Positions 24,866 through 34,930 of a stretch of 40,278 nt of DNA are shown one piece after another (position 1 is the first letter of the stretch; every line of letters begins with the position of its first letter). The notes beneath the pieces were generated by a model. That model saw only the letters and a list, made by a program, of their open reading frames with translations, did no database searches and had not been told where the DNA came from. The translations under genes were made by a program, and so were the position numbers. The stretch spans positions 1 to 40,278 of the forward strand of contig CAJQGR010000066.1 of NCBI GenBank assembly GCA_905477785.1. Direction: 5' to 3'. The stretch comes from an uncultured Hellea sp. Its GTDB lineage: Bacteria > Pseudomonadota > Alphaproteobacteria > Caulobacterales > Maricaulaceae.

Positions 24866-26059
24866 TCATGTCTTCGGTATAAAGGGAGTTTTTAATAATT
24901 TTAAATTGGATTTATTCAATTTTCTTAAATCACTTGCTCTTAATTTTTCAGATTCTGACCTTAGCTGTCCACATGCTGCAAGAATATCACGGCCTCTTGG
25001 GGTTCTAATTGGCGAAGCATAGCCTGCTTTGTTTACTAAATCTGCAAAATTTTCTATCGTAGCCCAGTCAGAGCATTCAAAATCACTGCCGGGCCATGGA
25101 TTGAATGGAATAAGGTTAACTTTAGATGGAATACCCTTTAAAAGATTTATTAGCTGTTTGGCATGTTTAGGTTTATCATTTATTCCTTTAAGCATTACAT
25201 ATTCAAAAGTAATTCTTTTTGAGTTTGATAACCCAGGGTAATCGCGACATGCTTGCATGAGTTCTTTAAGAGGGTATTTTCGATTTATGGGCATAATTTT
25301 TTCACGAAGATCATCGTTTGCAGCATGAAGCGAAATTGCAAGCATAGCTGACGTTCTTGACCCAATAGGGACAATTTCTGGTACAACACCTGATGTTGAT
25401 ATAGTAATTCTTCGCCTACCAATGCCGATGCCCTCTGGATCGCAAATGATATCTAAACTATCTCCTACTTGATTAGAGTTGTATAGTGGTTCACCCATGC
25501 CCATAAAAACAATATTAGTTAGCTTTCTATTTTCTTGTGTGGTCGGCCACTCATTTAGATCATCACGAGCTGAAATGACCTGTAATACTATTTCTTGAGA
25601 TGTTAGATTTCTAACTAATTTTTGAGTGCCAGTGTGACAAAACTTACAAGTTAAAGTGCAGCCAACTTGCGATGAAACACATAGTGCACCAGTTTTTGAA
25701 ACATCAGGAATGAAAACAGTCTCAACCTCAACACCTGGGCTCATTTGAATTAAATATTTTCGCGTTCCATCATTACTTACTTGCTTTTCTATAATTTTTG
25801 GACGCTCAAGTGAAAATTTTTCTTCAAGTTCATTTCTAAGCTTTTTCGCAATATTTGTCATTTCCGACCAATCACGAACCCCGTAATTATAAATCCAATG
25901 AAAAATTTGCTTTGTCCGCATTTTTAATTTTTGTTTTTCAATTCCAAAATTTTCTAGATGGAATAAAATTTCATTCCGTCCTAAACCCACTAATCTGATG
26001 CGATCATCTACATTAGAGCTTATCTTTTTTTGGGTATTGGGTATCAAAGTTGAGGCCAT
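24866..26059 (-). CDS. rlmN: Dual-specificity 23S rRNA / tRNA adenine C2-methyltransferase
   Basis: RlmN is a radical SAM enzyme that methylates C2 of A2503 in 23S rRNA and A37 in some tRNAs. The 397-residue protein has the CX3CX2C cluster motif Cys134, Cys138, Cys141 ([13 protein letters not shown]), the catalytic base region [38 protein letters not shown] and [16 protein letters not shown]. It ends with [14 protein letters not shown], which holds the mechanistic second cysteine. A longer N-terminus than E. coli RlmN precedes LRLVG-type residues. A standard member. Confidence 0.97.
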   Translation of the reverse strand: MASTLIPNTQKKISSNVDDRIRLVGLGRNEILFHLENFGIEKQKLKMRTKQIFHWIYNYGVRDWSEMTNIAKKLRNELEEKFSLERPKIIEKQVSNDGTRKYLIQMSPGVEVETVFIPDVSKTGALCVSSQVGCTLTCKFCHTGTQKLVRNLTSQEIVLQVISARDDLNEWPTTQENRKLTNIVFMGMGEPLYNSNQVGDSLDIICDPEGIGIGRRRITISTSGVVPEIVPIGSRTSAMLAISLHAANDDLREKIMPINRKYPLKELMQACRDYPGLSNSKRITFEYVMLKGINDKPKHAKQLINLLKGIPSKVNLIPFNPWPGSDFECSDWATIENFADLVNKAGYASPIRTPRGRDILAACGQLRSESEKLRASDLRKLNKSNLKLLKTPFIPKT

Positions 26060-26110
26060 CAGAGATCTTTATTAATATAATAAAAGTATACAGTCATAGT
26101 ATAAGCATGA

Positions 26111-26383
26111 TTAACTAGCTGCAATTTCCATGGCTTTGGCAAGTGAGATGTCTTTCTCGGTAACCCCGCCTGAGTCATGTGTTCTGAGCGTTATATCAAC
26201 TCTATTGTAAACGTTATACCACTCAGGGTGATGATCCATTTTTTCAGCTATCATTGCGATATTTGTCATAAAGCTAAATGCTTCAATAAAGTCCTTAAAT
26301 TTAAAGACTTTTGTTATAAAGTCATCGCCACCAGTCCAGCCATTTAATTCCTCAACTGCAACTTTGGGGTCAATGATATTCAT
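26111..26383 (-). CDS. phhB: Pterin-4a-carbinolamine dehydratase
   Basis: A 90-residue PCD/PhhB-like enzyme that regenerates pterin cofactor after aromatic amino acid hydroxylation. The motif [20 protein letters not shown] is a clear signature, with [13 protein letters not shown] upstream and [19 protein letters not shown] downstream. No aromatic amino acid hydroxylase is in the window. In many bacteria PCD proteins occur without one and serve molybdopterin or other roles. It lies about 50 bases upstream of rlmN on the same strand, and the alanine symporter is further upstream. Confidence 0.93.
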   Translation of the reverse strand: MNIIDPKVAVEELNGWTGGDDFITKVFKFKDFIEAFSFMTNIAMIAEKMDHHPEWYNVYNRVDITLRTHDSGGVTEKDISLAKAMEIAAS

Positions 26384-26419
26384 TATATAACTCTCAGATT
26401 CTTGGCGGAAATAAATAAA

Positions 26420-27901
26420 CTATTTCTTACTTTTAATTTTATGACTGTCTTTAGACATATGGTTACTTTGAAAGTACTCTTTAGATAATTTAAATATTAC
26501 TGGCGAGAGGAAAATAATAGCAATTAAGTTAGGCGCTGCCATCAATCCAGTTAAGCTATCAGCTATTAACCAAAATGTTGCCACTACAAGATTGTCTTCA
26601 CCAGTCTCAAATGACATAGCAAAGCTTGATAGGAATACCGCTAAAACCCAAAATACCCTAAAAACCGGTATTGATTTTTCTTTAAAAATAAATGCCGTAC
26701 AGCGTTCACCGTAATAAGACCAACCTATAATTGTAGTAAATGCGAATATGCATAAGCAAAATGTAACAATATGCTCTCCAAAACCAACAAGAATAGAGTC
26801 AAAAGCCGCAGCTGTTAGCGGAACACCAATTTCGCAGCCTTGAGGAGTAGTTCCTGATTCTAATAACTCTAAAATGGCAGGGTTAGCTAGACAATCATTT
26901 GACATCACTCCCGATGTTAGAATTACAAGTGCTGTTATGGTGCATATAATTAAAGTGTCTATGATTGTACCAAGCATTGCAATTATGCCTTGATTTACAG
27001 GATTGTCATTTTGTGCCGCAGCATGAGCTATAGGAGCAGATCCTTGCCCTGCCTCATTAGAAAAAAGTCCACGAGCAACACCTTTTTGCATGGCTAGCAT
27101 CATGAGCCCTATGGTAATTCCTGTGCCCGCCCCTTGCATGCCAAATGCACCTTTAAAAATAAGACCAAATGCGGCAGGAACTTCTCCAATATTAGCCGCT
27201 ATAACAATTAGTGCTGCTGTTAAATATATAATAGCCATAAAGGGAACCAGTTTCGATGCAACTGCACCAATGCGCTTGATGCCGCCTATGATAACTGTTG
27301 CTACAAGTAGTGATAGAATTACTGCCACAATGCGAGGGTCAAAATTATAAGCACTTTTTAGTGCATCAGCGATTGAATTTGCTTGAACTGCATTGCCTGT
27401 CGAAAGTGACCCTATAATTCCGAAAAATGCGAAAGCCCCAGCTAACCAAAGCCATTTGGGCCCTAAACCATTTTTGATATAATACATTGGACCACCTACA
27501 CGATTTCCATTTGCATCAACTTCACGAAACCGAACAGCTAATACGCCTTCACCAAATTTAGTCGCTGTTCCTAAAATTGCAGTCACCCACATCCAAAATA
27601 CCGCACCAGGCCCGCCGATTGCAATTGCTGCTGCTACGCCTGCGATATTCCCTGTTCCAACAGTAGAAGATAGAGCTGTCATTAATGCTGCAAAAGGTGA
27701 AACTTCTCCTTCACTAGCATTATCATCACGTTTTCGAAAAAGTTGATTAAAGCCGTAGCCGATTTTTGTAAGCGATATAAACCGTAAACCGATCGTAAGG
27801 AAAAGACCCACGCCCAACAATAGAATCATCATGGGGGGGCCCCAGACAAAATTATTAAGTTTTTCCATTAAAACAGCAAAGGTTTCCATAGTTTTTTCCA
27901 T
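26420..27901 (-). CDS. Sodium:alanine symporter (AGCS family)
   Basis: A 493-residue transporter with about ten to eleven membrane helices. Family motifs are MTALSSTVGTGNIAGVAAAI in the first third, GGPGAVFWMWVTAILGTATKF, RVGGPMYYIKNGLG, and GVARGLFSNEAGQGSAPIAH in the middle. The GTGNIAGV and FSNEAGQGS blocks line the substrate and Na+ site in this family. It brings in alanine or glycine with sodium, which suits a marine organism. The N-terminus has METFAVLMEKLNNFVWGPPM before the first helix. It is divergent from rpmJ. Confidence 0.95.
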   Translation of the reverse strand: MEKTMETFAVLMEKLNNFVWGPPMMILLLGVGLFLTIGLRFISLTKIGYGFNQLFRKRDDNASEGEVSPFAALMTALSSTVGTGNIAGVAAAIAIGGPGAVFWMWVTAILGTATKFGEGVLAVRFREVDANGNRVGGPMYYIKNGLGPKWLWLAGAFAFFGIIGSLSTGNAVQANSIADALKSAYNFDPRIVAVILSLLVATVIIGGIKRIGAVASKLVPFMAIIYLTAALIVIAANIGEVPAAFGLIFKGAFGMQGAGTGITIGLMMLAMQKGVARGLFSNEAGQGSAPIAHAAAQNDNPVNQGIIAMLGTIIDTLIICTITALVILTSGVMSNDCLANPAILELLESGTTPQGCEIGVPLTAAAFDSILVGFGEHIVTFCLCIFAFTTIIGWSYYGERCTAFIFKEKSIPVFRVFWVLAVFLSSFAMSFETGEDNLVVATFWLIADSLTGLMAAPNLIAIIFLSPVIFKLSKEYFQSNHMSKDSHKIKSKK

Positions 27902-28007
27902 TTTGATAAGAATACTGGTAATGTCATAAGCGAGGGAGAGAGCAAGGCCAAGGACTAATTCATTATTTCAATGAATTACATTGGTAACTTTCTTTGATCA
28001 ATAGCTC

Positions 28008-28036
28008 TTGACTGGAGATATCTTGGGCTCTATATG
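28008..28036 (+). promoter_or_regulatory. Sigma-70 promoter of rpmJ
   Basis: TTGACT (28008-28013), a 17-base spacer and TATATG (28031-28036) give a well-formed housekeeping promoter. It is the best promoter in the window apart from the rpmH one. The expected start is near 28043, leaving a leader of about 27 bases before rpmJ. Confidence 0.65.
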
Positions 28037-28069
28037 CCCCGTTTAATTTAACTAATTTAGGCTATTACG

Positions 28070-28195
28070 ATGAAAGTCCGCAGTTCTTTGAAATCTTTAA
28101 AAAATCGCCATCGTGATTGCCAAATAGTGAGACGTAAAGGAAGACTTTACGTTATCAATAAAACTGACCCTCGTTTTAAGGCTCGCCAAGGCTAG
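28070..28195 (+). CDS. rpmJ: 50S ribosomal protein L36, zinc-free type
   Basis: A 41-residue protein beginning [20 protein letters not shown], with [19 protein letters not shown] at the end, which is L36 along its whole length. The zinc-binding form has three cysteines and a histidine. This one keeps only one cysteine, so it is the C-minus (zinc-independent) form that is standard in many alphaproteobacteria. An AGG-containing leader precedes the ATG. It is a single gene, divergent from the alanine symporter and convergent with the M19 dipeptidase. L36 sits in the 50S subunit near the peptidyl-transferase region. Confidence 0.96.
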   Translation: MKVRSSLKSLKNRHRDCQIVRRKGRLYVINKTDPRFKARQG

Positions 28196-28229
28196 CCAAT
28201 TAAACCTTACTTATTGAGTTACCCTAATA

Positions 28230-29393
28230 CTAGCTTTCAGGTAAATTTCTTAAAAAGAAATCTCTAACATTTTCTCCCATAACCTTACGTATTTGTGTTT
28301 CAGATAAGCCTTGCTCTAGTAATTGATACGTTATCGCTGATAGTTCGGAAGTATCGATAGAAGTAGTTACAGTTCCATCAAAGTCTGAACCTAGTGCTAC
28401 TGAATTTTCGTCCATGATTGAGATGGCATGTATAATTTCCTTAGCTATGCCTTTTGGGGTAATGTCACAAATAGCACCATCGAAATAACCAATACCAAGT
28501 ATTCCGCCTCTGTTAGATATTTCTTTCAGTATTTTATCTGGTAAGTTACGATTAATTGTTTTTTTACAGCCACTTATTGTTCCACCGTGTGAAATGAAAA
28601 TAGGACCTTCAATTGTATTAAGAACATCTTCAACTGTATTTTTTGAGCTATGTGCTACATCTATCATAATATTCATACGCTCCATTTCTAGGACAGCTTC
28701 TCTTCCAAAATTTGTCAACCCACTTTGAGATTTACCATGAAGTGATCCACCTAATTCATTATCAAAGAAGTGTTGAAGTCCCATCGCTCTGTAACCGGCA
28801 TTATAAAGATTTTTTATATTTTCTATCTTGCCTTCTAGTGGATGCGACCCTTCTGTAAGTAATAGTGCTAGTATTTTCGTGTCTGTATTTTCTATGTCTG
28901 CTTTATTTTTTACAATCAGCAAATTATTTCTTGGATTGCTTTCTAGTTTTTTTAGTCTTTGAGCTTGATAAATGGCCCTTTCAAATATTGAGTTCCAAGT
29001 TCGACGAGGCCAAAGTTGAGCTTTTACTAATAAACTAATATCATCTGGTGCTCCAGCTGAGTTTGCATCAAAATTGAGGCCTCTTGGTGATTTTGTTACA
29101 GCGCTAAATACTTGCAAATTTACCCCCCCCTCACGCAAGCGGGGTAGGTCTACATGACCGCGTTTCCAGCGTTTTTCTGGGTTTCGGCTCCATAACAGTG
29201 TGTCTGAGTGGAGGTCAGCTATGAATAAGCTATTGTGTAGCTTTTCACTTACATTTGATACCGCAAAGTTTTCATGTGGTATTACCTTATTCATCTTTGC
29301 ATCTTGGCCTGGCGCTATTATTTTATTTATTACGAAAACTACAATCAATAAAATAGTAAGAAAAAAAAATGAGATTTTAATGATTTTTTTCAT
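28230..29393 (-). CDS. Membrane dipeptidase (peptidase family M19)
   Basis: A 387-residue M19 dipeptidase with an N-terminal anchor or signal (MKKIIKISFFFLTILLIVVF). The binuclear zinc site is visible: FIADLHSDTLLW (His-x-Asp), the bridging glutamate in LLTEGSHPLEG, the first later histidine in IDVAHSS and the second in FISHGG. GSDFDGT near the C-terminus is also typical. The substrate is a dipeptide or related N-acyl compound. The frame is open to a TTG at 29417. I prefer the ATG at 29393 because the signal begins there. It lies 24 bases after the HAD gene on the same strand and may share its transcript. Confidence 0.92.
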   Translation of the reverse strand: MKKIIKISFFFLTILLIVVFVINKIIAPGQDAKMNKVIPHENFAVSNVSEKLHNSLFIADLHSDTLLWSRNPEKRWKRGHVDLPRLREGGVNLQVFSAVTKSPRGLNFDANSAGAPDDISLLVKAQLWPRRTWNSIFERAIYQAQRLKKLESNPRNNLLIVKNKADIENTDTKILALLLTEGSHPLEGKIENIKNLYNAGYRAMGLQHFFDNELGGSLHGKSQSGLTNFGREAVLEMERMNIMIDVAHSSKNTVEDVLNTIEGPIFISHGGTISGCKKTINRNLPDKILKEISNRGGILGIGYFDGAICDITPKGIAKEIIHAISIMDENSVALGSDFDGTVTTSIDTSELSAITYQLLEQGLSETQIRKVMGENVRDFFLRNLPES

Positions 29394-29417
29394 AAATAAT
29401 ACTTCGTTTGTTTGCAA

Positions 29418-30119
29418 TTATTCGGATAATATATGTTCAGTGAGCCAACTTTCAATATCATTCGTTTTGAAATCAATCCAATCAGTTATATTGTCATTAA
29501 TTTCAAGTCCTTTGCTATTAAATTCATGATTATAATCGATATCTGAAGTCACTAATACAGTTTTCATACCCATTTTTTTTGGAATTATGAGATTACGTGG
29601 ACTATCCTCAAAGAATATAGCCGAGTTGGGATCAATTTGATAGTGCTCGCAGAAAATATCATACGCATTTTCATTAGGTTTAGGATTGTAATTTGTATCT
29701 TCAATTCCAAAACTTCCATCAAATAAATCATTAAGGTTTAAATGATTTGTTACATTTAAAGCATGCTTTCGAGATCCATTGGTGAACACAAACTTTCTTC
29801 CTTTGAGTAATTGTATATTTTCACGAAGTTTTGGCTGGGGTATTAAAAATGATAAATTTACATCATGGACAAATTCTAGAAATTCTTCTGGATCCATATT
29901 GTAAACATCCATCAGTCCTGAAAGTGACGTACCGTAGTCTCTCAGAAATTCTTTTTGCTGTAGACGTGCATTAGTTTCAGGAATTTTAAGGTATTTACTA
30001 ATATATAAAGTTATTTTCTTATCGATCTGTGAAAAAAAATCTGCATCAGCTCGGTACAGTGTATTATCTAAATCAAAAATCCAATTATTTATATTTGAAA
30101 GGCTAGGTTTTTGTTTCAT
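29418..30119 (-). CDS. HAD-family pyrimidine 5'-nucleotidase
   Basis: A 233-residue HAD hydrolase of the pyrimidine 5'-nucleotidase type (SDT1-like). Motif I is IFDLDNTLY with Asp16 and Asp18, motif II FVFTNGSRKHA, and motif III/IV is KPNENAYDIF with FFEDSPRNL. The segment RLQQKEFLRDYGTSLSGLM is characteristic of the subgroup. It removes phosphate from UMP, CMP or modified pyrimidine nucleotides. It sits in the minus-strand run rpmH to argB-DUF1036-HAD-M19 and is probably transcribed with it. The start ATG at 30119 has a weak upstream site. Confidence 0.9.
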   Translation of the reverse strand: MKQKPSLSNINNWIFDLDNTLYRADADFFSQIDKKITLYISKYLKIPETNARLQQKEFLRDYGTSLSGLMDVYNMDPEEFLEFVHDVNLSFLIPQPKLRENIQLLKGRKFVFTNGSRKHALNVTNHLNLNDLFDGSFGIEDTNYNPKPNENAYDIFCEHYQIDPNSAIFFEDSPRNLIIPKKMGMKTVLVTSDIDYNHEFNSKGLEINDNITDWIDFKTNDIESWLTEHILSE

Positions 30120-30151
30120 ATGTAGCTTATTAATTAATTTATTAAGACGTT

Positions 30152-31186
30152 TTAAAAATCATTATTAGTGAGAGTTACTGTTAGACCTAAGATATTGGAT
30201 GGAAGTTGTCTAAATTGCGCATCATCGTATCCAGACAATATACAATTAATGTTAGTTATTGCTGAAAATTTAGAATTAGAAATACAAAAGTTTTTGGCCG
30301 AAGCCTTATTAGATATTATATCAGAATACCCTTTCTCTTCTTCTGATTTTATGATGCCTTTAGATTCTTTGCGAGCAAAATAATAAGTTTTTTTAGAATT
30401 AAGTTTTCTATTTATAATTTGTTTGCATTTCCCGATTTTTATATTCCACCATCCACGTGATGATATTTCTTTTCTATTCTCAATACCTAGGGCAGTCCAG
30501 ATAGGTGCGTCTGTTCTATTGCAAATGGTAAGGCCCATTTTTTGACCTTCTTTTTCAGCCACCTTGGAAAGCTTTTGCATTAACAACTTTTTGTCAATTT
30601 CACTTTCTAATTTATGTAATTTTTTAAAATCACTTAAAGCCTGGATAGTTTTTTTTCCTGAAATACCATCAATTTTATTTATATTGTAACCATTATCCCG
30701 CAATAATCGCTGAGTTCCAGCTGTTATTGCTTTCTTTTTATAGTCATTTTTTTCTATTAAATAACTTATATTTTCTCTAGGCCCGATTACTCTAAAGAAA
30801 CTAGATTCTAGGTTATTTTCTTGGCAGTTCCTTGAAATGCTTGCTGATGCAGAAGCTATATTTTTACAAATTGGATTTTCACCTCGCCACTCTCTAATTC
30901 CACCTTGATGAATAGGACTGCTTTTTGCATATATATATCTTCGGTAACTATTTAATACTTCTTTGTTTATGCATTCACCTGGGTAAATTTCGGTATTCTG
31001 ATTTATTTTATATTCATTCGCTTCTACATCTTTATAGGCAGTTGATACTTTTAATATGAAGCTTGTCTCATTGCAAATTTCCCAATTTTGGGAAATGTCA
31101 CTTTGTAATACATCTTGTTGTGAGATTTCAGAGAATGCTTGGATTGAATAGGTCAGACTAAAAAAAATATAAATAAAAGTTTTCAT
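30152..31186 (-). CDS. Exported protein with two DUF1036-like modules and a peptidoglycan-binding-like domain
   Basis: A 344-residue protein with a signal peptide ([20 protein letters not shown]). The N-terminal module (about 35-110) starts at [17 protein letters not shown] and contains [20 protein letters not shown]. The C-terminal module (about 215-330) starts at [20 protein letters not shown] and contains [16 protein letters not shown]. Both resemble DUF1036, which has paired cysteines and 'W..G..W...GKC'. Between them is a helical stretch (about 155-205) starting [20 protein letters not shown], with [16 protein letters not shown], which looks like a peptidoglycan-binding PG_binding_1 domain. 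Function unknown. The ATG overlaps the argB stop by four bases (31183-31186). Confidence 0.8.
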   Translation of the reverse strand: MKTFIYIFFSLTYSIQAFSEISQQDVLQSDISQNWEICNETSFILKVSTAYKDVEANEYKINQNTEIYPGECINKEVLNSYRRYIYAKSSPIHQGGIREWRGENPICKNIASASASISRNCQENNLESSFFRVIGPRENISYLIEKNDYKKKAITAGTQRLLRDNGYNINKIDGISGKKTIQALSDFKKLHKLESEIDKKLLMQKLSKVAEKEGQKMGLTICNRTDAPIWTALGIENRKEISSRGWWNIKIGKCKQIINRKLNSKKTYYFARKESKGIIKSEEEKGYSDIISNKASAKNFCISNSKFSAITNINCILSGYDDAQFRQLPSNILGLTVTLTNNDF

Positions 31187-32046
31187 TTAATCAAAGTTCC
31201 AGCACCTTGATCTGTAAATAGCTCCACTAAGAGGCCATGAGGTTTTCGGCCATCTAAGATTACTACCGCTTTAACGCCCCTTGAAATAGAATCAATTGCT
31301 GTCTTAAGTTTAGGTATCATTCCAGCCTTAGCAACACCCTCTTCGATTAAGATTTCAGCGTCATCAATGGATAAGTCTGTGAGTAAATTCTTGTCATTAT
31401 CCATCACTCCTTCAACATCTGTAAGTAGCATCAAGCGTGATGCCTTTAAGGCACCGGCCAATATTCCGGCAGCTGTATCGGCATTAACATTATAAAAATT
31501 ACCATCATTACCACTACTTATTGGGGATATCACTGGAATAAAACCTGGTTCTGCTGAAGTTAAAACATTTAAGACTGATATATCGGTTGCCTCAGGGGTT
31601 CCAGTGAACCCTAAAGTACTATCTTTTTGTGTTGCCGTAATTAGGTTTGCGTCACGTCCAGATAGTCCAACTGCACGCCCACCTGCATCATTTATGGCCT
31701 GTACTATTGACTTATTTATAGCTCCTGAAAGAACCATTTCAGCTACTGCTACAGTTTCAATATCAGATACCCGTAAGCCATCCACAAACTTTGTTTTAAT
31801 CTTAAGTTTTTCTAGCATAGAACCAATTTGCGGTCCCCCGCCATGAACAATAATTGGACATAGACCAAATTGTTTTAGGAGAACTACATCGCGTGCAAAC
31901 TGCATTGTAAGGTCTTTATTGCCCATTGCATGGCCACCAAACTTAATAACTATAGTTTGGCCAGAGTACCTTTGTATGAATGGCAAAGCTTCTGAAAGTT
32001 CTTTTGCACTTTTCCAGCCTGTTTGTATTGATTGTCGTTTCAACAT
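31183..32046 (-). CDS. argB: Acetylglutamate kinase (arginine synthesis)
   Basis: ArgB phosphorylates N-acetylglutamate, the second step of arginine synthesis. Family marks are [14 protein letters not shown] near the N-terminus, [49 protein letters not shown] and [25 protein letters not shown] instead of GGSAM is usual in alphaproteobacteria. The frame is open to an ATG at 32064, six codons earlier. I prefer 32046 because GAGGTGG lies 3-9 bases before it, while the earlier ATG has AGGA only two bases away. It is part of the rpmH-rnpA-yidC-engB-argB block, and the DUF1036 gene overlaps its stop. Confidence 0.95.
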   Translation of the reverse strand: MLKRQSIQTGWKSAKELSEALPFIQRYSGQTIVIKFGGHAMGNKDLTMQFARDVVLLKQFGLCPIIVHGGGPQIGSMLEKLKIKTKFVDGLRVSDIETVAVAEMVLSGAINKSIVQAINDAGGRAVGLSGRDANLITATQKDSTLGFTGTPEATDISVLNVLTSAEPGFIPVISPISSGNDGNFYNVNADTAAGILAGALKASRLMLLTDVEGVMDNDKNLLTDLSIDDAEILIEEGVAKAGMIPKLKTAIDSISRGVKAVVILDGRKPHGLLVELFTDQGAGTLIK

Positions 32047-32122
32047 TACCACCTCTGTATTCATTATCCTAAAGTAAGAACTATATCTTTAAAAAAACAA
32101 TATTACACTAGTTTTACAATAT

Positions 32123-32776
32123 CTAGGGTATTGCTATATTTGCTATGGTTGAACGCAATTCATCCAAACCATTTTTTTTCTCGGAAGATGTTAGTATTAT
32201 ATTTGGGTATGCTGCTGGACGTTTGGCAATTAAAGCTGCCGTTTTTATATAAACTTCATCTATCTCACTTTTTTTAATTTTATCAATTTTTGTCAAAACT
32301 ATCTGATATGTGACAGCTGTTTCATCCAGCATATTCATAAGCTCTATATCATTTTCTTTGGTTCCATGGCGACTATCGATTAACAAAAAAACGCGGCGTA
32401 ATGATGCCCTTCCAAATAAAAACTCTCTTGTTAATTTAGTCCATCTAACTATGTCGGACTTTGATGCTTTTGCATACCCATAACCAGGTAAGTCAACAAT
32501 AAATAACCTTTCGTCAATGTTGAAATAGTTTAACTCCCTAGTTCGGCCAGGGGTATTTGAAGCTCTTGCCAGCCCTTTTCTATTTGTTAGTGCATTAATT
32601 AAACTAGATTTTCCAACATTAGATCTACCTGCGAAACATATTTCGGGAAGTCGAGCTGGAGGAAGAGTATCAAGGCTAACTGCACTAAGCATGAAAGTTA
32701 CATCTCTGGCAAATAACAAACGCCCTTTTTCAATACTATTTTTTGAAATAGATAATGGGTTATCACTTTTAATCAC
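32123..32776 (-). CDS. engB: Ribosome-biogenesis GTPase EngB (YsxC/YihA)
   Basis: A 217-residue P-loop GTPase needed for assembly of the large ribosomal subunit. The G motifs are G1 in GRSNVGKSSLINALTNRKGL, G2 region ASNTPGRTRELNYF, G3 in FIVDLPGYGYAKA, G4 in VLTKIDKIKKSE and a G5-like ILTSSEKKNGLDEL. The start is a GTG (32776) that shares its base with the yidC TAG. The tight overlap suggests co-translation with yidC. Argument for identity is firm. Confidence 0.96.
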   Translation of the reverse strand: MIKSDNPLSISKNSIEKGRLLFARDVTFMLSAVSLDTLPPARLPEICFAGRSNVGKSSLINALTNRKGLARASNTPGRTRELNYFNIDERLFIVDLPGYGYAKASKSDIVRWTKLTREFLFGRASLRRVFLLIDSRHGTKENDIELMNMLDETAVTYQIVLTKIDKIKKSEIDEVYIKTAALIAKRPAAYPNIILTSSEKKNGLDELRSTIANIAIP

Positions 32777-34527
32777 TATTCTTTACCAGATGTATTTTTA
32801 CCTGTTATTTTTCTCCAGAACTCATCAACTGGAGTGTCGACTTTAAACTTCCTAGTTATGTAATACTGCTGTCCAAAAGATAAAATATTATTCCAAACCC
32901 AATATATTAAAAGCCCTGCGGCAAAAGGTGAAAGAATAAACATAAAGATCCAAGGCATCCATTTAAATATTTTGGCCTGCATTGGGTCTCCTGCCGGCGG
33001 AGTTAATGTATACATAAGACTCATTGATATGCCATATAAAATTGCTAGAGGCCCAATTGCAAGAATTGATGGTATGGGTCCAGGAACTGCTTCCCAAGGT
33101 AATATGCCAAAGCCATTTAAAATTGAGAGTGGATCTTTAGCTGATAGGTCACGTATCCAACCAAAGAAGGGCTCATGGCGTAAATCAATATTAATAAAAA
33201 CAGCTTTATAAAGTGAGAAAAATACAAAAATAGTAGGTATTATAGGTAAGCAACCTGCTGCGGGGTTTACTCCCTCTTTTCTGTAGAGACCCATCATTTC
33301 TTTTTGCATTTTCATTCTGTCATCTTTGTAAAGTTCTTGCAGCCTTTTTACTTTTGGCTGCACTTTTTTCATTTTAGCTTGGCTTTCATATTGTTTGTTA
33401 AATAAGGGAAACATGAATAACTTTATAAAAAATGTTAAAACGAGTATTCCAACTCCATAATTACCTAGCTTTGAACCTAGGAAACTTAGTGCCCAACTTA
33501 TGGGCCTAACAATTAAGCGCATTGCTCCCCAGTCGATTGCTCTTTCCATTTCTGCTATCCCTTGGGACTCATAATTTACTAAAGTTGAACGTTCTTTGGG
33601 CCCAACATATAAGTGACTTATAGACTCCACTGAAGAGCCTGAGGTTATTGTTAATGGATTTAGGGTATACGAGGTTTCATATACATCTTGTGTATTTATG
33701 GTTTTAAAATCATAATTCACTTTGATAGTTTGGTCTTGTGGTGCAATATTTGCAATAAACCAATATTTATCAGTTAATCCTACCCATCCAGCTTTCCCAG
33801 TTTCATTCCAATTACTTTTTTTCTTAAGGCCTTTATATTTTTGATCATGATACTTGCCGTTCACTAATGATATTGGACCTTCTTGGACAATAAAAAAGTT
33901 AGTTAGGTCGTCAGGTAGATTGTGTTGACGGCTTACCCCAACGCGAGTGATAGTTTTTTCACTGCTGCTTAAATTTACCACTTTATCAGATAGTGTGATT
34001 AAAAACTTATTGTCTATGGATACTTTTCTTTGAATTAGGAGTTCATCCTTTAAATATTCAAGAAATACAGGTGAAGTTTCAGTGAGAGTCTCTCCAGAAA
34101 CTAATGTCCACTTTGTATCTGAACCATTACCTCCATTAATATTTGTCCAGTTGTCCATTAGATAAGCTGATTTTTCTTTTCCTTCTTTAGCTAATAGAAC
34201 GACTGAACCATCCTCAACATCTAAGGTTTTGTTGTAATTTTTTAATGCAATATCATCAAACCTTGAGCCTTCTGTAATGAACGACCCAGAGATAGAGGCG
34301 GTTTCTATATTAATTCTTTGACCAGTCGGGCCTTTAGTTTTTAAGGTTTGGTTTTTGTTTGATAACTCAATGTCTTTGTTTGTATCTTGACTGAGTTCTA
34401 ATGCAGCATTTTCTCTTGCCATTTCTTCTAATGGCTGCCCATAGAAAAACCAATATCCCATGAGCACTAAACCCGATAGTAACATGGCTAAAATAAAATT
34501 TTTCTGATCATTACCTTGGTCTTGCAT
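32776..34527 (-). CDS. yidC: Membrane protein insertase YidC
   Basis: YidC inserts inner-membrane proteins alone or with SecYEG. The 583-residue protein has a first membrane helix (about 9-27, FILAMLLSGLVLMGYWFFYG) and a large periplasmic domain (about 50-340) with the blocks KTKGPTGQRIN and GWVGLTDKYWFIANIAPQ. The core has five helices, including FIKLFMFPLFNKQYESQAKM, QKEMMGLYRKEGVNPAAGCL and FILSPFAAGLLIYWVWNN. This is the Gram-negative long form. It ends in a basic tail. The small yidD gene, often found between rnpA and yidC, is absent here: the rnpA-yidC gap is 19 bases. Confidence 0.97.
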   Translation of the reverse strand: MQDQGNDQKNFILAMLLSGLVLMGYWFFYGQPLEEMARENAALELSQDTNKDIELSNKNQTLKTKGPTGQRINIETASISGSFITEGSRFDDIALKNYNKTLDVEDGSVVLLAKEGKEKSAYLMDNWTNINGGNGSDTKWTLVSGETLTETSPVFLEYLKDELLIQRKVSIDNKFLITLSDKVVNLSSSEKTITRVGVSRQHNLPDDLTNFFIVQEGPISLVNGKYHDQKYKGLKKKSNWNETGKAGWVGLTDKYWFIANIAPQDQTIKVNYDFKTINTQDVYETSYTLNPLTITSGSSVESISHLYVGPKERSTLVNYESQGIAEMERAIDWGAMRLIVRPISWALSFLGSKLGNYGVGILVLTFFIKLFMFPLFNKQYESQAKMKKVQPKVKRLQELYKDDRMKMQKEMMGLYRKEGVNPAAGCLPIIPTIFVFFSLYKAVFINIDLRHEPFFGWIRDLSAKDPLSILNGFGILPWEAVPGPIPSILAIGPLAILYGISMSLMYTLTPPAGDPMQAKIFKWMPWIFMFILSPFAAGLLIYWVWNNILSFGQQYYITRKFKVDTPVDEFWRKITGKNTSGKE

Positions 34528-34546
34528 AATTTTGCCGTTCTAATTT

Positions 34547-34906
34547 TTAAATACTTTTTTTGCTCATTTTTGAGATGCTTGCAAGGGCACCGCGTGCATT
34601 ACTTATTAAATTTTTGTATGGAATTGATGTCGTGGAATTGCGAGCAATAAAAACATAATCCACTCCGTTTATGCCAAGTTCAGGTAGTAACTCACGAGCC
34701 ACATGCCTTAGGCGCCGTTTGGCTTTATTTCTTACTACTGCATTACCAATCTTTTTTGTGGCTGTGAAACCTACCCTAATGTTATTGCTACTGGGGTTAG
34801 TATTCGCTTGAATAACAAGATTTTTGCAAGCTCTGTATTTGCCTGATCTTACATGCAAAAACTCGGACCGCTTTTTTAGCACTCCGAGTTTGATATGGTT
34901 TTCCAT
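34547..34906 (-). CDS. rnpA: Ribonuclease P protein component
   Basis: RnpA is the basic protein subunit that helps the M1 RNA trim the 5' leaders of tRNA precursors. The 119-residue protein starts LGVLKKRSEFLHVRSGK after a short leader, and has VGFTATKKIGNAVVRNKAKR with RRLRHVARELLP, the arginine-rich RNR helix that contacts RNA. DYVFIARNSTT near the C-terminus is also typical. It is close behind rpmH and before yidC, the standard order. The N-terminal methionine at 34906 is the only nearby ATG. Confidence 0.95.
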   Translation of the reverse strand: MENHIKLGVLKKRSEFLHVRSGKYRACKNLVIQANTNPSSNNIRVGFTATKKIGNAVVRNKAKRRLRHVARELLPELGINGVDYVFIARNSTTSIPYKNLISNARGALASISKMSKKSI

Positions 34907-34930
34907 AGGGCGATAACACGCAAGTACTGT

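Noticed and set aside
26111-26383. Pterin dehydratase as a sign of phenylalanine degradation here
   Set aside because: No phenylalanine hydroxylase is in the window, and such proteins are common without one.
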